A stretch of DNA of 64,000 nucleotides from Clostridium_I sp047718555. Lineage in GTDB: Bacteria > Bacillota > Clostridia > Clostridiales > Clostridiaceae. Below are positions 8,902 to 17,496 of this stretch, piece by piece. The stretch spans positions 1 to 64,000 of the forward strand of contig NZ_JBDNRK010000009.1 of the NCBI RefSeq assembly GCF_047718555.1, written 5' to 3'. The notes under the pieces were generated by a model. That model ran no database searches, was not told the DNA's origin, and saw only the letters and a list, made by a program, of their open reading frames with translations. The position numbers and the translations under genes were made by a program. Positions within the stretch are counted from its first letter, which is position 1; each line of letters opens with the position of its first letter.

Positions 8902-9078
8902 CTATAATAAGTACAATACAAATATCCAGTAAAACTTATCTACTATAGCCACCCCTAATATAATAAATATTAATCTTAATATAATTGCACCAAATATTCC
9001 ATAGTTTAATATACGTCTTTGATATTCAACTTTAACTCCAAAACTAGCAAAAATTATTAATAAGAATAAATTATCCAT
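8902..9078 (-). pseudogene. TerC-family membrane protein fragment
   Basis: A 58-codon frame reads MDNLFLLIIFASFGV, then YQRRILNYGIFGAIILR and a second hydrophobic stretch. It matches the core of TerC/YkoY-type membrane proteins (usual DN-LFVF, YQHRVLFWGI-GA--LR). The N-terminal helix and everything after the third helix are gone, so it cannot be a working transporter. Its first codon abuts the stop of the CutA-like gene. Confidence 0.75.
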
Positions 9079-9405
9079 TTATTCTAGAAAATTTGGAACT
9101 ACATTTATAACTGGTACTTCATAAGGATGCACCCTCTTTATTACTTCTACAGCTTCTTTTAAAAATTCACTCTTACAAGAAAATTCAATTTTACACTCTT
9201 CCGCCTTTGATAACTTTCCTTCTTCACCGTTAAATGGATTAGCCCCCTTTAAAGGCCGCCAATAACCTGTAACTTTAGATACGGCCATACAATTGTCATA
9301 ATTACCACCTATAGCTAGTGCACCTATATTATTCAAGCTTTCTCTTAACTTCTCCACATATTCTTTTGGTATAAAGGTCTCTACTTTAAAAAATTTAAAA
9401 TCCAT
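9079..9405 (-). CDS. CutA/NIF3-insert-like (YqfO-type) protein
   Basis: A 108-residue ferredoxin-like (PII/CutA-like) protein of the kind annotated as NIF3-related YqfO domain: KVETFIPKEYVEKLRESLNNIGAL at the start, GNYDNCMAVSKVTGYWRPL in the middle and VIKRVHPYEVPVINV at the end. These small proteins are trimeric and have no firm function; metal binding is often proposed. It lies 9 nt downstream of the ArsC-like gene, with a GGAGAG ribosome site, and continues that operon. Confidence 0.7.
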   Translation of the reverse strand: MDFKFFKVETFIPKEYVEKLRESLNNIGALAIGGNYDNCMAVSKVTGYWRPLKGANPFNGEEGKLSKAEECKIEFSCKSEFLKEAVEVIKRVHPYEVPVINVVPNFLE

Positions 9406-9414
9406 ATTACTCTC

Positions 9415-9753
9415 CTATTCCCAAGTTCTCCATACTCCCGGTACATAACCCACTGTAGCTTGTTTTCCATTACGTACTATTGGAGTTTTATATAATTTAG
9501 GATTATTAAGAAGAATCTCCTCTTTTACATTATTATTTCTTATCTGCTCTACATTTAGACTTTTGTATTCTTTAGCCTTTATATTAATCAATTCATTAAT
9601 ATCCACAGAAGCCCTTACACTTTGTAATTCCCTTTTACTTAAAGCTTTTTCATTTAAATCTATAAACTGATACTTTATTTTTCTTTCTTTAAAGTACCTT
9701 TCAGCCTTCTTAGTATCAAAGCATTTTTTTACACCGAAAATTTGAATATTCAT
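9415..9753 (-). CDS. ArsC/Spx-family thioredoxin-fold protein
   Basis: A 112-residue protein of the ArsC/Spx/MgsR family. The N-terminal IQIFGVKKCFDTKKAERYFKE has a single cysteine (Cys11), and the C-terminal KLYKTPIVRNGKQATVGY holds the family cis-proline. It lacks the CXXC of Spx and the full arsenate-reductase cysteine set, so arsenate reduction is not assured and a thiol-redox or regulatory role is as likely. It follows the LysR gene by 32 nt on the same strand and has a GGAGGATTATTA ribosome site. Confidence 0.75.
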   Translation of the reverse strand: MNIQIFGVKKCFDTKKAERYFKERKIKYQFIDLNEKALSKRELQSVRASVDINELINIKAKEYKSLNVEQIRNNNVKEEILLNNPKLYKTPIVRNGKQATVGYVPGVWRTWE

Positions 9754-9785
9754 TAATAATCCTCCGAATAAAAATTAGTTAAAAT

Positions 9786-10667
9786 CTATTTTAAACAGAA
9801 ATCCACAAAGGTTCTTGCAGCAATAGACAAGGGTAGTTTTTTATGAGAAACAACACCTATAGTTCTTTCAGGTATAGCTGGTTTAATAGGAATTTCCACC
9901 AATTGTCCAGATCGAAGTTCTTCCTCAATAAAATTTTTTATTACCACAGTGATTCCCAAACCAATTTTAGCAAATTCAATTAGAAAGTCCATGCTGCTTA
10001 TTTCTATTTCAGGTTTTACAACTATGTTATTGTCGCAAAAATATTTATCTATATATTTACGAGTTATATTACCAGGTTCAAGCAGCATAAGATTATATTT
10101 TTCAATAACTTTATTCAAACTAGTGACTTCTTCCTCCTTAATATAATCCTTTCCAGCTACAAAAACATCCTGTATAGTATCCAGCTCTATAAAATTATAG
10201 TTGCTGCAATCAAAAGGATAACTTATAATTCCAAAATCAATTTCTCCTTCATCTACAAGTTTTAAAGTATCAAAGGTTGTTTTATTAATAATTTTAATTT
10301 GTATATCCGGATATTTACTTATAAATTGTTTAAGTCTAGGGATAAGAAAGTATTGGCAGAGAGTAGTGCTTACTCCCAATTTAATAATCCCCTGTTCTCT
10401 TTTTTTTAACTTTGATAATATCTTTTCTCCTGTATTAATTTCCTGCATTGCCCTCTCTATATATGTAAAAAATATGTTTCCCTCTTCTGTAAGCTTTACT
10501 CCTCTTGAATTTCTAGAAAATAATGTGATTCCAGCAGCACTTTCAAGCTTTTTTATAGATTTGCTTACAGCTGGCTGGCTTATATACAATATATCAGCAG
10601 CTTGAGAAATATTTTTACAGCAGGCTACCGTATAAAAAATTCTATAAAGTTCTAAATCCATATTCAT
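9786..10667 (-). CDS. LysR-family transcriptional regulator
   Basis: A 293-residue LysR regulator. The N-terminal winged helix-turn-helix (LYRIFYTVACCKNISQAADILYISQPAVSKSIKKLE, given here as its ends: LYRIFYTVA and SQPAVSKSIKKLE) is followed by a type 2 periplasmic-binding-like effector domain (LGVSTTLCQYFLIPRLKQF onward). The effector is unknown. It has no divergent partner; the downstream ArsC-like and CutA-like genes on the same strand are its most likely operon mates. AGGAG 7 nt before the ATG supports the start. Confidence 0.9.
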   Translation of the reverse strand: MNMDLELYRIFYTVACCKNISQAADILYISQPAVSKSIKKLESAAGITLFSRNSRGVKLTEEGNIFFTYIERAMQEINTGEKILSKLKKREQGIIKLGVSTTLCQYFLIPRLKQFISKYPDIQIKIINKTTFDTLKLVDEGEIDFGIISYPFDCSNYNFIELDTIQDVFVAGKDYIKEEEVTSLNKVIEKYNLMLLEPGNITRKYIDKYFCDNNIVVKPEIEISSMDFLIEFAKIGLGITVVIKNFIEEELRSGQLVEIPIKPAIPERTIGVVSHKKLPLSIAARTFVDFCLK

Positions 10668-10769
10668 AAAATAACTCCTAGTTATAATAATTTTAGTTAA
10701 TATACAAATTAATTATATAACAATAAAATTTATAATAGCAATAAAAAACTATAATTTTATATTAAAATA

Positions 10770-10822
10770 TTAAAAGTACTACCAAGCTATTTAAGCTAAA
10801 TAACTTTGATAGTACTTTAGGG
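10770..10822 (-). terminator. Hairpin terminator after the small hypothetical gene
   Basis: AAAGTACTA and TAGTACTTT close a long stem that also pairs CTATTTA with TAAATAA. On the minus strand the tail is only moderately T-rich (ACTTTTAATATTTT). It lies between the 81-residue gene and lysR and probably ends the former. Confidence 0.5.
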
Positions 10823-10938
10823 TTATAAAATCTAATAAATATAAAATTAAAGTTAATTTTTAGGAAGAATTGATGCTACATTAATATAAATTGTATTTAT
10901 TTTTCCTCAGGCCTCATTCAAAAATCTTGCTATAGGGC

Positions 10939-11184
10939 TTAAAATAGTCCATTTACCTCATCCAAAATGCCATTATTAATCTTAGCTATATTTCCTTTGT
11001 TATTAGCATTTGGAATAACAGGATAATCTATACTAAACTTATCTGGCATAAGATTTTGCTGCTGTAATTGAACACCATCCTGTGAACCATTATTTCCGTT
11101 CCAATTACGACTATAATCTTCAGAACAAATGTACTGTGAGTTAAGTAAATAACTGTCCTCAGATGGATAGCTAAAATATATCAT
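10939..11184 (-). CDS. Small Asn/Gln-rich hypothetical protein
   Basis: An 81-residue acidic protein rich in Asn, Gln, Ser and Tyr (NWNGNNGSQDGVQLQQQN near residues 27-44). It has no hydrophobic segment and no cysteine pair. GGAAGGAAC 7-8 nt before the ATG supports translation. I do not recognise the family. Its position upstream of the tgl region and its composition would suit a spore coat protein, but this is only a guess. Confidence 0.5.
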   Translation of the reverse strand: MIYFSYPSEDSYLLNSQYICSEDYSRNWNGNNGSQDGVQLQQQNLMPDKFSIDYPVIPNANNKGNIAKINNGILDEVNGLF

Positions 11185-11321
11185 TTATAGTTCCTTCCAT
11201 ATCATACTTTCATAATATATTATTCTGAAAACTATCAATATGTCACCCATACTTTTCTAATTTAAGTATGATACAAGATATTTCCCTTACGTTGTTTCCT
11301 GACTTTGGCTTACAAGTCTTA

Positions 11322-11566
11322 TAAACAGAGTTCTTTGTTTCAGGTGGAGTTTTTTTCTCCACCTGAAACTTACTAACAGAGTTCTTAGTATCGGTATTTT
11401 CGATACTTAGAAATCGTTGTCCTTTAGGGTAAATCGTTATCCAGGGACGTAGCAGCCGTTATCTCCCACTTTGATAGAAAAGCAGAGAACCAAAATCTTG
11501 GATTTTGTGTGAATCGCTTTCGCTGTGTGCGATGAGAGTATTACGGATGGTAGTCATCGGATAAAA
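11322..11566 (+). repeat. Palindromic repeat, copy b (long form)
   Basis: ATAAACAGAGTTCT is followed by a CAGGTGGAG/CTCCACCTG hairpin. A second AACAGAGTTCTTAGTATCGG start with its own hairpin comes next, then the core running from TTATCCAGGGACG to GTCATCGGATAA. TTATCC pairs with GGATAA, and GAC with GTC, closing an inner hairpin whose tip holds a 55-base module also present in copy d. It looks like two left ends joined to one right end. No transposase is encoded. Confidence 0.75.
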
Positions 11567-11595
11567 TTTAAATACTCTAGGATATTTTCATATTT

Positions 11596-12399
11596 CTAAT
11601 GATGTCTATGTTCTCTTCTTCTCGCTGATTCCAATGACCTAGAAGAGGACTTAAGATAAATATATGCCAAATGTTTAAAGTCAGGTCGTGTAGCAGAATT
11701 CAGCAAATAAGCTGACTGTCTTGCTCCCATGAATCTTTCCTCATTTAAAGCTTTAATTATTCCATCTGCAGTCCTTATGCCTATTCCATGTCCATAATAC
11801 TTACCATTTCCAAGGTCAATTACATTCTCCCCCTGCCACTCTGGAGTCAAAGGATTTACCTGTGGATTTTTAAAATATCTGCAGTCTCCTGGCAAAAAAT
11901 CTGCTATATCATCACTGATATCCAATCCAAGATTTCTATCCATATAATGCCAGTTCATTAAATATATATTTGAAAAGGTAGCATCAAAAAGTCTTGCCCC
12001 AAAGGAATCAAGAACAGCTTTATAATACACTATAACCATGGCTGTAGCACATTCTGTGGCGTACTTATGGCTATTCTTATAAATATCATTTATAGCACTG
12101 GAGGCATTCACTCCATTCTTCAATAAAAAACCGCCTTGTGGTGTCCTTTCCCAGTAATCTGGATTACATTTTGATTTACGGAAAACGGCAAAATCAAAAT
12201 TACTTTTATCTAGATCTATAGCTGCATTTACAATATTTCTTCTTAAGGTAAGTTCAAATTTTAATTCATCTACTGAACCATAATTATAAACCTCATTACT
12301 TGAAGAAAGCTTTTCTAGGACATATCTTTCAGTACTGTTATTTTTATATTGATCTATTATTGTATTTATGTTGAAATTATCACCTGAAATCTTAATCAT
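11596..12399 (-). CDS. tgl: Protein-glutamine gamma-glutamyltransferase (spore coat)
   Basis: A Bacillus-type transglutaminase of 267 residues that forms epsilon-(gamma-glutamyl)lysine cross-links in the spore coat. The active-site Cys is in YATECATAMVIVYYKAV (Cys117; B. subtilis Tgl has Cys116). Further family blocks are IYLMNWHY, FLPGDCRYFKNP, EWQGENVIDLGNGKYYGHGIGI and ARQSAYLLNSATRP. Its ATG overlaps the upstream gene's stop (ATGA), so it is translationally coupled to the unknown 329-residue protein. Mother-cell expression during sporulation is expected, but I see no sigma-E/K promoter I would call. Confidence 0.92.
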   Translation of the reverse strand: MIKISGDNFNINTIIDQYKNNSTERYVLEKLSSSNEVYNYGSVDELKFELTLRRNIVNAAIDLDKSNFDFAVFRKSKCNPDYWERTPQGGFLLKNGVNASSAINDIYKNSHKYATECATAMVIVYYKAVLDSFGARLFDATFSNIYLMNWHYMDRNLGLDISDDIADFLPGDCRYFKNPQVNPLTPEWQGENVIDLGNGKYYGHGIGIRTADGIIKALNEERFMGARQSAYLLNSATRPDFKHLAYIYLKSSSRSLESARRREHRHH

Positions 12400-13385
12400 T
12401 GTACTCCTCCTATCTTAGCAATCTTTATCTGATTCTCTAAAGAATAGTGGAGCCATACATCCCATAAATATATATTTTTATGATGTATTCTCAATGAAAA
12501 ATTTGATAGCAATATCTTTGTGTCATGATCCAATTTTCTAAACTCATTTAATAGCTGATTTTCCTCTCTAGATGGAATGCTTAAGGCTTTCCCAGTTTCA
12601 CAACATATATTTTTACACAAATACTTTCCCTCTAAAACCACCTTGTAAGGTCTAGGATTTGTTGTCTGCTGAAAACTTTCTCCCGTGTATTCTAAAAACG
12701 TACTGTTTTCTTTCATCCAATTTAGAAAAGTCGTATATTTTCTTTCCTTACTAATGTTAGTGCCTATTTCTGGTATGAAATTCAACAGCCTGGTTGCTAT
12801 TTTAACATCCGCTTCCACAGAAGACAATAGTCTTTCACCAAGGATCATTAAGGTCTGAGGATCTCCTACTTGAAAAAAGGCCCATACTAAATCATGTACC
12901 AATAATCCTTTTTTATATCTTTCAAAAATCATATTTGCTATAATATTAAGCATAGTTTTGTCTTTATACATTTTTGTCAAAAGTATGGATGTAATATCCA
13001 GTACTCTGTCATAGTCATCATTCATACCATCACTTTTAGAACCTGTTTCCAATATCCACTTTAAAACAAGGTGAATCATTTGTACGTAGTCAAAGGATAG
13101 ATGCTCTGATGCCAGATTATCTTTTTTATCTGTTAATATTTCCTTTACTATTAATAGAGTTATTTTATTCTTCTCAGTAAGACTATTTACCAAATTGTTT
13201 TTCTCAATATCATCTCTAAGAACAAATAAGGTAGGAAACTGCAAATTTTTGTCATTAATAAAATTTGTAGCTTCTCTCATATCCTTTTTAGTCAGTTGAT
13301 CAAAAAAATCTTTCAGATCATCTATTCCCTTGTCACTTCTAACTTTATCCAAAAAGCTTATGGAATCTGCATTTAAATCTTGCAT
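12396..13385 (-). CDS. Hypothetical protein coupled to tgl
   Basis: A 329-residue, mostly helical cytoplasmic protein without signal peptide or membrane segment. A Cys-containing stretch (KYLCKNICCETGKALS, near residue 253) and a WLHYSL motif near the end are its most distinctive parts. I do not recognise a domain. The four-base overlap with tgl points to equal production with the coat transglutaminase, so it may be a partner, substrate or chaperone. AAGGAG lies 13 nt before the ATG, longer than usual. Confidence 0.75.
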   Translation of the reverse strand: MQDLNADSISFLDKVRSDKGIDDLKDFFDQLTKKDMREATNFINDKNLQFPTLFVLRDDIEKNNLVNSLTEKNKITLLIVKEILTDKKDNLASEHLSFDYVQMIHLVLKWILETGSKSDGMNDDYDRVLDITSILLTKMYKDKTMLNIIANMIFERYKKGLLVHDLVWAFFQVGDPQTLMILGERLLSSVEADVKIATRLLNFIPEIGTNISKERKYTTFLNWMKENSTFLEYTGESFQQTTNPRPYKVVLEGKYLCKNICCETGKALSIPSREENQLLNEFRKLDHDTKILLSNFSLRIHHKNIYLWDVWLHYSLENQIKIAKIGGVQ

Positions 13386-13497
13386 GGATATATCATATCT
13401 CCTTTAATATTCCTATCCATACATATTTATTTTTATAAATGTAATTTATACTATTTTTATTTTATTTTTTTATTTCAACCTAATTCCATAAAACATT

Positions 13498-14481
13498 TTA
13501 TTGCACAACTTCCCATGGATTTTCTTTACCTTCCATGAACAAAACACAGCTTAAAATGGAATGTTCTACCATGTCACTTACAGCTTGATCAGTATAAAAC
13601 GCTGTGTGTGGTGTTACAATTATATTAGGATAAGATTTTAGAATTGCCAATTCTCTGTTGTTTAACACTTCACCTTTTAAGTCATTATAATAGATACTTG
13701 ATTCCTGTTCAATAACGTCTAAAGCTGCACCACCGATTTTTTTCTGTTCAATAGCTTCAATTAAATCACCAGTATTAATAAGAGATCCACGAGCTGTATT
13801 AATGATAAACACACCATTTTTCATATTTGATATAGATTTATTATTAATCAGATGATAATTATCTTCTGTTGCAGGTACATGCATAGTAATAATATCACTA
13901 TTCTCAAAAATCTCTTGTAAGGCTACATAGTTAACATATTGCTTTATTTTTTCATTTTCATACAGGTCATAAGCTAATACTTTGCAATCAAACCCGCTTA
14001 GATGTCTAATCACCGTCTGCCCAATTCTTCCTGTACCAATAACTCCTACCGTTAAGTTTTGCAATTCTTTTCCTTGAACACCTTTTAAAGAATAATCCTG
14101 TACATTACTGCCTTCCATTATAAGTTTTATTTTTCTTATTGCCATAAGAATCATCATAACGGTATAATTTGCCACGCTGTTTGGTGAATAGGTTACATTC
14201 CCTATATGAACTCCTAATTCCTTTGCCTTTTTAAGATCTATATGATCATACCCTATGGTTCTGGTGGATATAAATTTCACACCAATTTTATAAAATTTTT
14301 CTACCAATTCAGCTGGAATTATAGTTGTTATAATACTAATGCAGTCAAATCCCTTGGCCAGATCTGCATTTTCCATAGTTGGTGCTTCTTCACATAGCAC
14401 AACCTCCACGTTATACTTTTTACTGAATTCTTTAAAATATTCAGTTTCGTCCGGTCTATGACTATATGCTAAAATTTTCAT
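13498..14481 (-). CDS. D-2-hydroxyacid dehydrogenase (D-lactate/VanH-like)
   Basis: An NAD-dependent enzyme of the D-lactate dehydrogenase group. The Rossmann motif GTGRIG lies near residues 149-154. The catalytic Arg is in NTARGSLINT, the Glu in ALDVIEQESS and the His in IIVTPHTAFYT. SPNSVANYTVMMILMAIR is typical of fermentative LdhA and VanH. The likely reaction is pyruvate to D-lactate, though other 2-oxoacids are possible. An in-frame ATG at 14487 is only 3 nt from AGGAG, while the ATG used here (14481) is 9 nt away. It is a single gene, with a palindromic repeat close to its 5' end. Confidence 0.88.
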   Translation of the reverse strand: MKILAYSHRPDETEYFKEFSKKYNVEVVLCEEAPTMENADLAKGFDCISIITTIIPAELVEKFYKIGVKFISTRTIGYDHIDLKKAKELGVHIGNVTYSPNSVANYTVMMILMAIRKIKLIMEGSNVQDYSLKGVQGKELQNLTVGVIGTGRIGQTVIRHLSGFDCKVLAYDLYENEKIKQYVNYVALQEIFENSDIITMHVPATEDNYHLINNKSISNMKNGVFIINTARGSLINTGDLIEAIEQKKIGGAALDVIEQESSIYYNDLKGEVLNNRELAILKSYPNIIVTPHTAFYTDQAVSDMVEHSILSCVLFMEGKENPWEVVQ

Positions 14482-14518
14482 TATCATTAACTCCTTTATT
14501 GCAATATTTTAAACTATT

Positions 14519-14642
14519 TATCCGATGACTAGCCACTGTAACACTCCACCTTCTAAAGGTGGAGATAACACTGGCACGTCCCTGGATAATTCATCTAAAC
14601 TCAGTGGGAATACAAACTCCCACTGAGTAAGATTCATTGATA
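14519..14642 (-). repeat. Palindromic repeat, copy c (short form)
   Basis: Reading on the minus strand: ATCAATGAATCTTAC, the left hairpin CTCAGTGGGA/TCCCACTGAG, TTTAGATGAATTATCCAGGGACG, then a right hairpin (TCTCCACCTT and AAGGTGGAG), and GTCATCGGATAA. GCCA pairs with TGGC in the outer stem. It is about 124 bases, with no coding capacity. Confidence 0.8.
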
Positions 14643-14734
14643 AGTTCCTATATATTTTTATATTTATAATTATACTCTATATACTATAATAAATTGTCTT
14701 TGTTTGTAAAATAATTATTTTTACATACGTAAAG

Positions 14735-14759
14735 AAAGCCAGCAATGCTGACTTTCTGC
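14735..14759 (-). terminator. Terminator after the radical SAM gene
   Basis: AGAAAG-CAGC and GCTG-CTTTCT form an 11-position stem with a 3-base loop. On the minus strand CTTTCTTTACG follows, 33 bases after the radical SAM stop. Confidence 0.6.
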
Positions 14760-14791
14760 TATTTTAGGCACTAATATGAGTTAATTTATGC

Positions 14792-16048
14792 TTACACCTG
14801 AAATTTTTTTAGTTTTTCTTGCTGAGGAGCTTTCCTCCCATCAAAAAAATCACAAGCTCTATAATAATTTATATCTTTTTTCCACAATTCTCTATACCTT
14901 TTATCCTTTTCATTTTTAATTACAAATTTCAAAGGATTGTTAATAGAATTTATTAAGTATCCTATTAGTTCAGACGGATCCCTAAAACATTCCCAATCAC
15001 ATTTTTTACAAAATGGCTTTTCCTTTATTGATTTAACATTAAGATTATAGAATTTACCCATATTATCCGTACCTCTATACCCACAAGGATAGGTATTACC
15101 ATCTTTTGCACTAACAAAAAAGAAATCTATTCCACCTCTACATGGTAAACAATGTTCACCATTACCTTCATATTGCTTTATAAGTGAATATAATGAGACC
15201 AAAGGAGTAAATAATCTGATTTTAGATCTAAATTCTGGAATAGTATCAAGTAATGCTTTGAATACCTGTATTTTTTCTTCCTTTGAAAAAGCTATAATAT
15301 TATCTGTAGATGTAGCACCATAAGTTGCCTGTAAATCTGTTTCTGAGTCATTATCCACACTCATAGGATAACATGCATTTACCATTGTAAATCCAAGATT
15401 TATTACAAAATGATAAAACTCTTTAAAAGCATTTCTAAAATCAGTATAAAATTCGTTCTTATCACTCATCTTGCTTGGAATCTTACCAATTCCTCCAGTG
15501 TTACGATTTATACCAAGATTTGCAGCAGGATATATACCAAACTCATGAAAAATCGGCAGTGCCTTTTCTATACCTTTAATTACTCCCGTAAGCCCTCGCA
15601 TTCTTTCATGGGTTTCAGGCTCTGCAGAATCTATGCTTATCCAAAAATTTCGAAGCTTAGTCTTAGAAAGGCTTTCTGCCAATCTTTTAATTTTATCCTG
15701 AAAATCTAAACTGTCAGAATCCCTAAATATAAATCCATTAGTTCCAGTTCTTATGTATTCTATATTACAATCACCTGCATATTTTATTAAATTTAATATT
15801 TCTTTCTCATATAAAAAAGGCTCTCCCCCAGTAAAGGACAAGGCTTGAACTCCTTGCTTTGAAGCAGAATCTATTATTTTTTTCACCTCTTCTTCGGAAA
15901 ATTTTGAACGTTTAAACTGCTCTGTGACTCTCATTCCACATTGTGGACATTTTCCATTACAGCTATCTGTGTATTGAATTATCACCTGTCCGGGAATTCT
16001 CCCCTTAATTAATGAAAATGCGTTATCTATATTAGCTATACTCCCCAT
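14792..16048 (-). CDS. Radical SAM protein with SPASM-like C-terminus
   Basis: A 418-residue radical SAM enzyme. The [4Fe-4S]-SAM motif CNGKCPQC (CXXXCXXC) is near residue 30, followed by SFTGGEPFLY. The C-terminal region has further cysteines (CLPCRGG, YPCGYRG, FCKKCDWEC) that could hold a second cluster, as in SPASM/twitch proteins. The substrate cannot be told: there is no precursor peptide gene beside it, and it stands alone between two repeat copies. The ribosome site is weak (AGGTAGAG). Confidence 0.85.
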   Translation of the reverse strand: MGSIANIDNAFSLIKGRIPGQVIIQYTDSCNGKCPQCGMRVTEQFKRSKFSEEEVKKIIDSASKQGVQALSFTGGEPFLYEKEILNLIKYAGDCNIEYIRTGTNGFIFRDSDSLDFQDKIKRLAESLSKTKLRNFWISIDSAEPETHERMRGLTGVIKGIEKALPIFHEFGIYPAANLGINRNTGGIGKIPSKMSDKNEFYTDFRNAFKEFYHFVINLGFTMVNACYPMSVDNDSETDLQATYGATSTDNIIAFSKEEKIQVFKALLDTIPEFRSKIRLFTPLVSLYSLIKQYEGNGEHCLPCRGGIDFFFVSAKDGNTYPCGYRGTDNMGKFYNLNVKSIKEKPFCKKCDWECFRDPSELIGYLINSINNPLKFVIKNEKDKRYRELWKKDINYYRACDFFDGRKAPQQEKLKKFQV

Positions 16049-16311
16049 TCACTCTACCTGCTTTCTGCATCTATTAAATAATAGAAAAACTAGATTCTAA
16101 ATCTGAAAAAATCTAATATATAAAACCCGTTCAATATTAGCTATTTTCCAATTTATTTTTATAGAATATCTCTAATATAATACTATGCTATAAGAGTGAT
16201 TTTTTAACGCAGATTTATGTTAAGTTTTAGATAAAACAATGTAAAGTAACTATAAAATATTACCTAGAAAGCACCCTGTATTTTTTCTTATTCTAACACA
16301 GAAGTTAATTA

Positions 16312-17034
16312 TCAATTAAATTTAAAAATTCTTAATCTGTATCCATTCATTGAAGTTTTTCCAAGCTGATCCATAAGCTTATAATTTGCATATGCCCCCA
16401 CCACAGCCCCGATGCCAGGAACCATCTGAAGCAGCTTGGCAATATCCATGTAATCTCTATATTCTTGTTGAAACTCTCTCCAATTAAAAGCTTCTTTATC
16501 CATAGGCAGTGTCTTTGAATAATTACTCCAATCCTTAACAATCTTAAAGGTTTCATTCCTCTTTTCTTGACTGGAAAAAGCGAGTTGAAACACATAGAGT
16601 ATATATAATCTCTCTCTATAATCTTTTACATCAAATCCATATAAACTTGCACATTGAAACAAAAACTTCATTTTAAAACTTAAAAGTATTGGAAAATCTG
16701 CAAGGCTTATCAGAAAACCTCCGCCTCCAGTACCTGCGCCGCTAACAGCCGCTGCTTTTTTATAAAAATTAATTTTCTCTCGAACCATATTTTCTCTATC
16801 TTCAAGAAGCCTATCTCTCACTGGTAAAGAGGTAGTATACTCCGAACCAAGAATCACTGCCTTTACCATATTCTTTATTGCTTCTGTTATTACAATATGA
16901 ACCTTCTCAGGAATGATATTATTTATCTTACTTTGGGTGTTCTTAGTTAAATTTTCTATAAAACCAGACTTTTTCATCATCTCTTTCTGCCAATTCATTA
17001 ATTCTTTGGCAGCATTATCCTCATATGTACCCAT
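16312..17034 (-). CDS. EcsC family protein
   Basis: An EcsC-family protein of about 240 residues. The core is the Gly-rich hydrophobic stretch AAAVSGAGTGGGGFLISLADFPILL near the middle, followed by FKMKFLFQCASLYGFDVKDYRERLYILYVF and the C-terminal MVPGIGAVVGAYANYKLMDQLG. The family is named from the Bacillus ecs operon and has no defined activity; membrane association is likely. An ecsAB ABC transporter is not nearby. A GTG at 17043 overlaps the GAGGTG ribosome site, so the ATG at 17034 is preferred. A repeat copy lies just upstream. Confidence 0.8.
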   Translation of the reverse strand: MGTYEDNAAKELMNWQKEMMKKSGFIENLTKNTQSKINNIIPEKVHIVITEAIKNMVKAVILGSEYTTSLPVRDRLLEDRENMVREKINFYKKAAAVSGAGTGGGGFLISLADFPILLSFKMKFLFQCASLYGFDVKDYRERLYILYVFQLAFSSQEKRNETFKIVKDWSNYSKTLPMDKEAFNWREFQQEYRDYMDIAKLLQMVPGIGAVVGAYANYKLMDQLGKTSMNGYRLRIFKFN

Positions 17035-17105
17035 AGATAACACCTCAATGTTAAATTTTTTTAGTAAATTAATTTATATTAATTTCACCTTTAACCCCAC
17101 TTTTT

Positions 17106-17283
17106 ATCCGATGACTAGCCGCTGTAACACTCCACCGCACACAGCGAAAGCGATTCACACAAAATCTAAGATTTTGGTTCTCTGCTTTTCTAAAGGTGGA
17201 GATAACACCGGCACGTCCCTGGATAATTCATCTAAACTCAGTTGGAATACAAACTCCCACTGAGTAAGATTCATTGATACTTT
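17106..17283 (-). repeat. Palindromic repeat, copy d (long form)
   Basis: It has the same left end as copy c (ATCAATGAATCTTAC and the hairpin ending CCCACTGAG) and the same right end. The tip of the right hairpin carries a 55-base module (AGAAAAGCAGAGAACC to CGCTGTGTGCG) that differs from the module of copy b by one base. GCCG pairs with CGGC where copy c has GCCA with TGGC, a compensating change. Confidence 0.8.
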
Positions 17284-17496
17284 TAGTGGATATTTTGTTG
17301 CAAGTTTATCATATATTTAATTATCTATCAACATCTCACTTAAGTTAGCCTATTCACGTTATATAAAAAAAATACTTGTAAACAGGCTTTTGAAAATATT
17401 TTATTAATTGAAAAGAATCAGAGGAACTACTCCCAGTTTCTCTGATTTTATGTTATTTAAGAACCTCATAAAAAATCCCCTTAATCTCTTGGCCTG
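17284..17496 (-). terminator. Gap with a hairpin after ablB
   Basis: At 17408-17443 AATCAGAG and CTCTGATT form a stem whose minus-strand tail is CTTTTCAATT, a modest terminator for ablB. The rest of the gap is AT-rich with no recognised feature. Confidence 0.45.

Noticed and set aside
9415..9753. Arsenate reductase
   Set aside because: Fold fits ArsC, but only one cysteine and no ars operon; kept as a family-level call.
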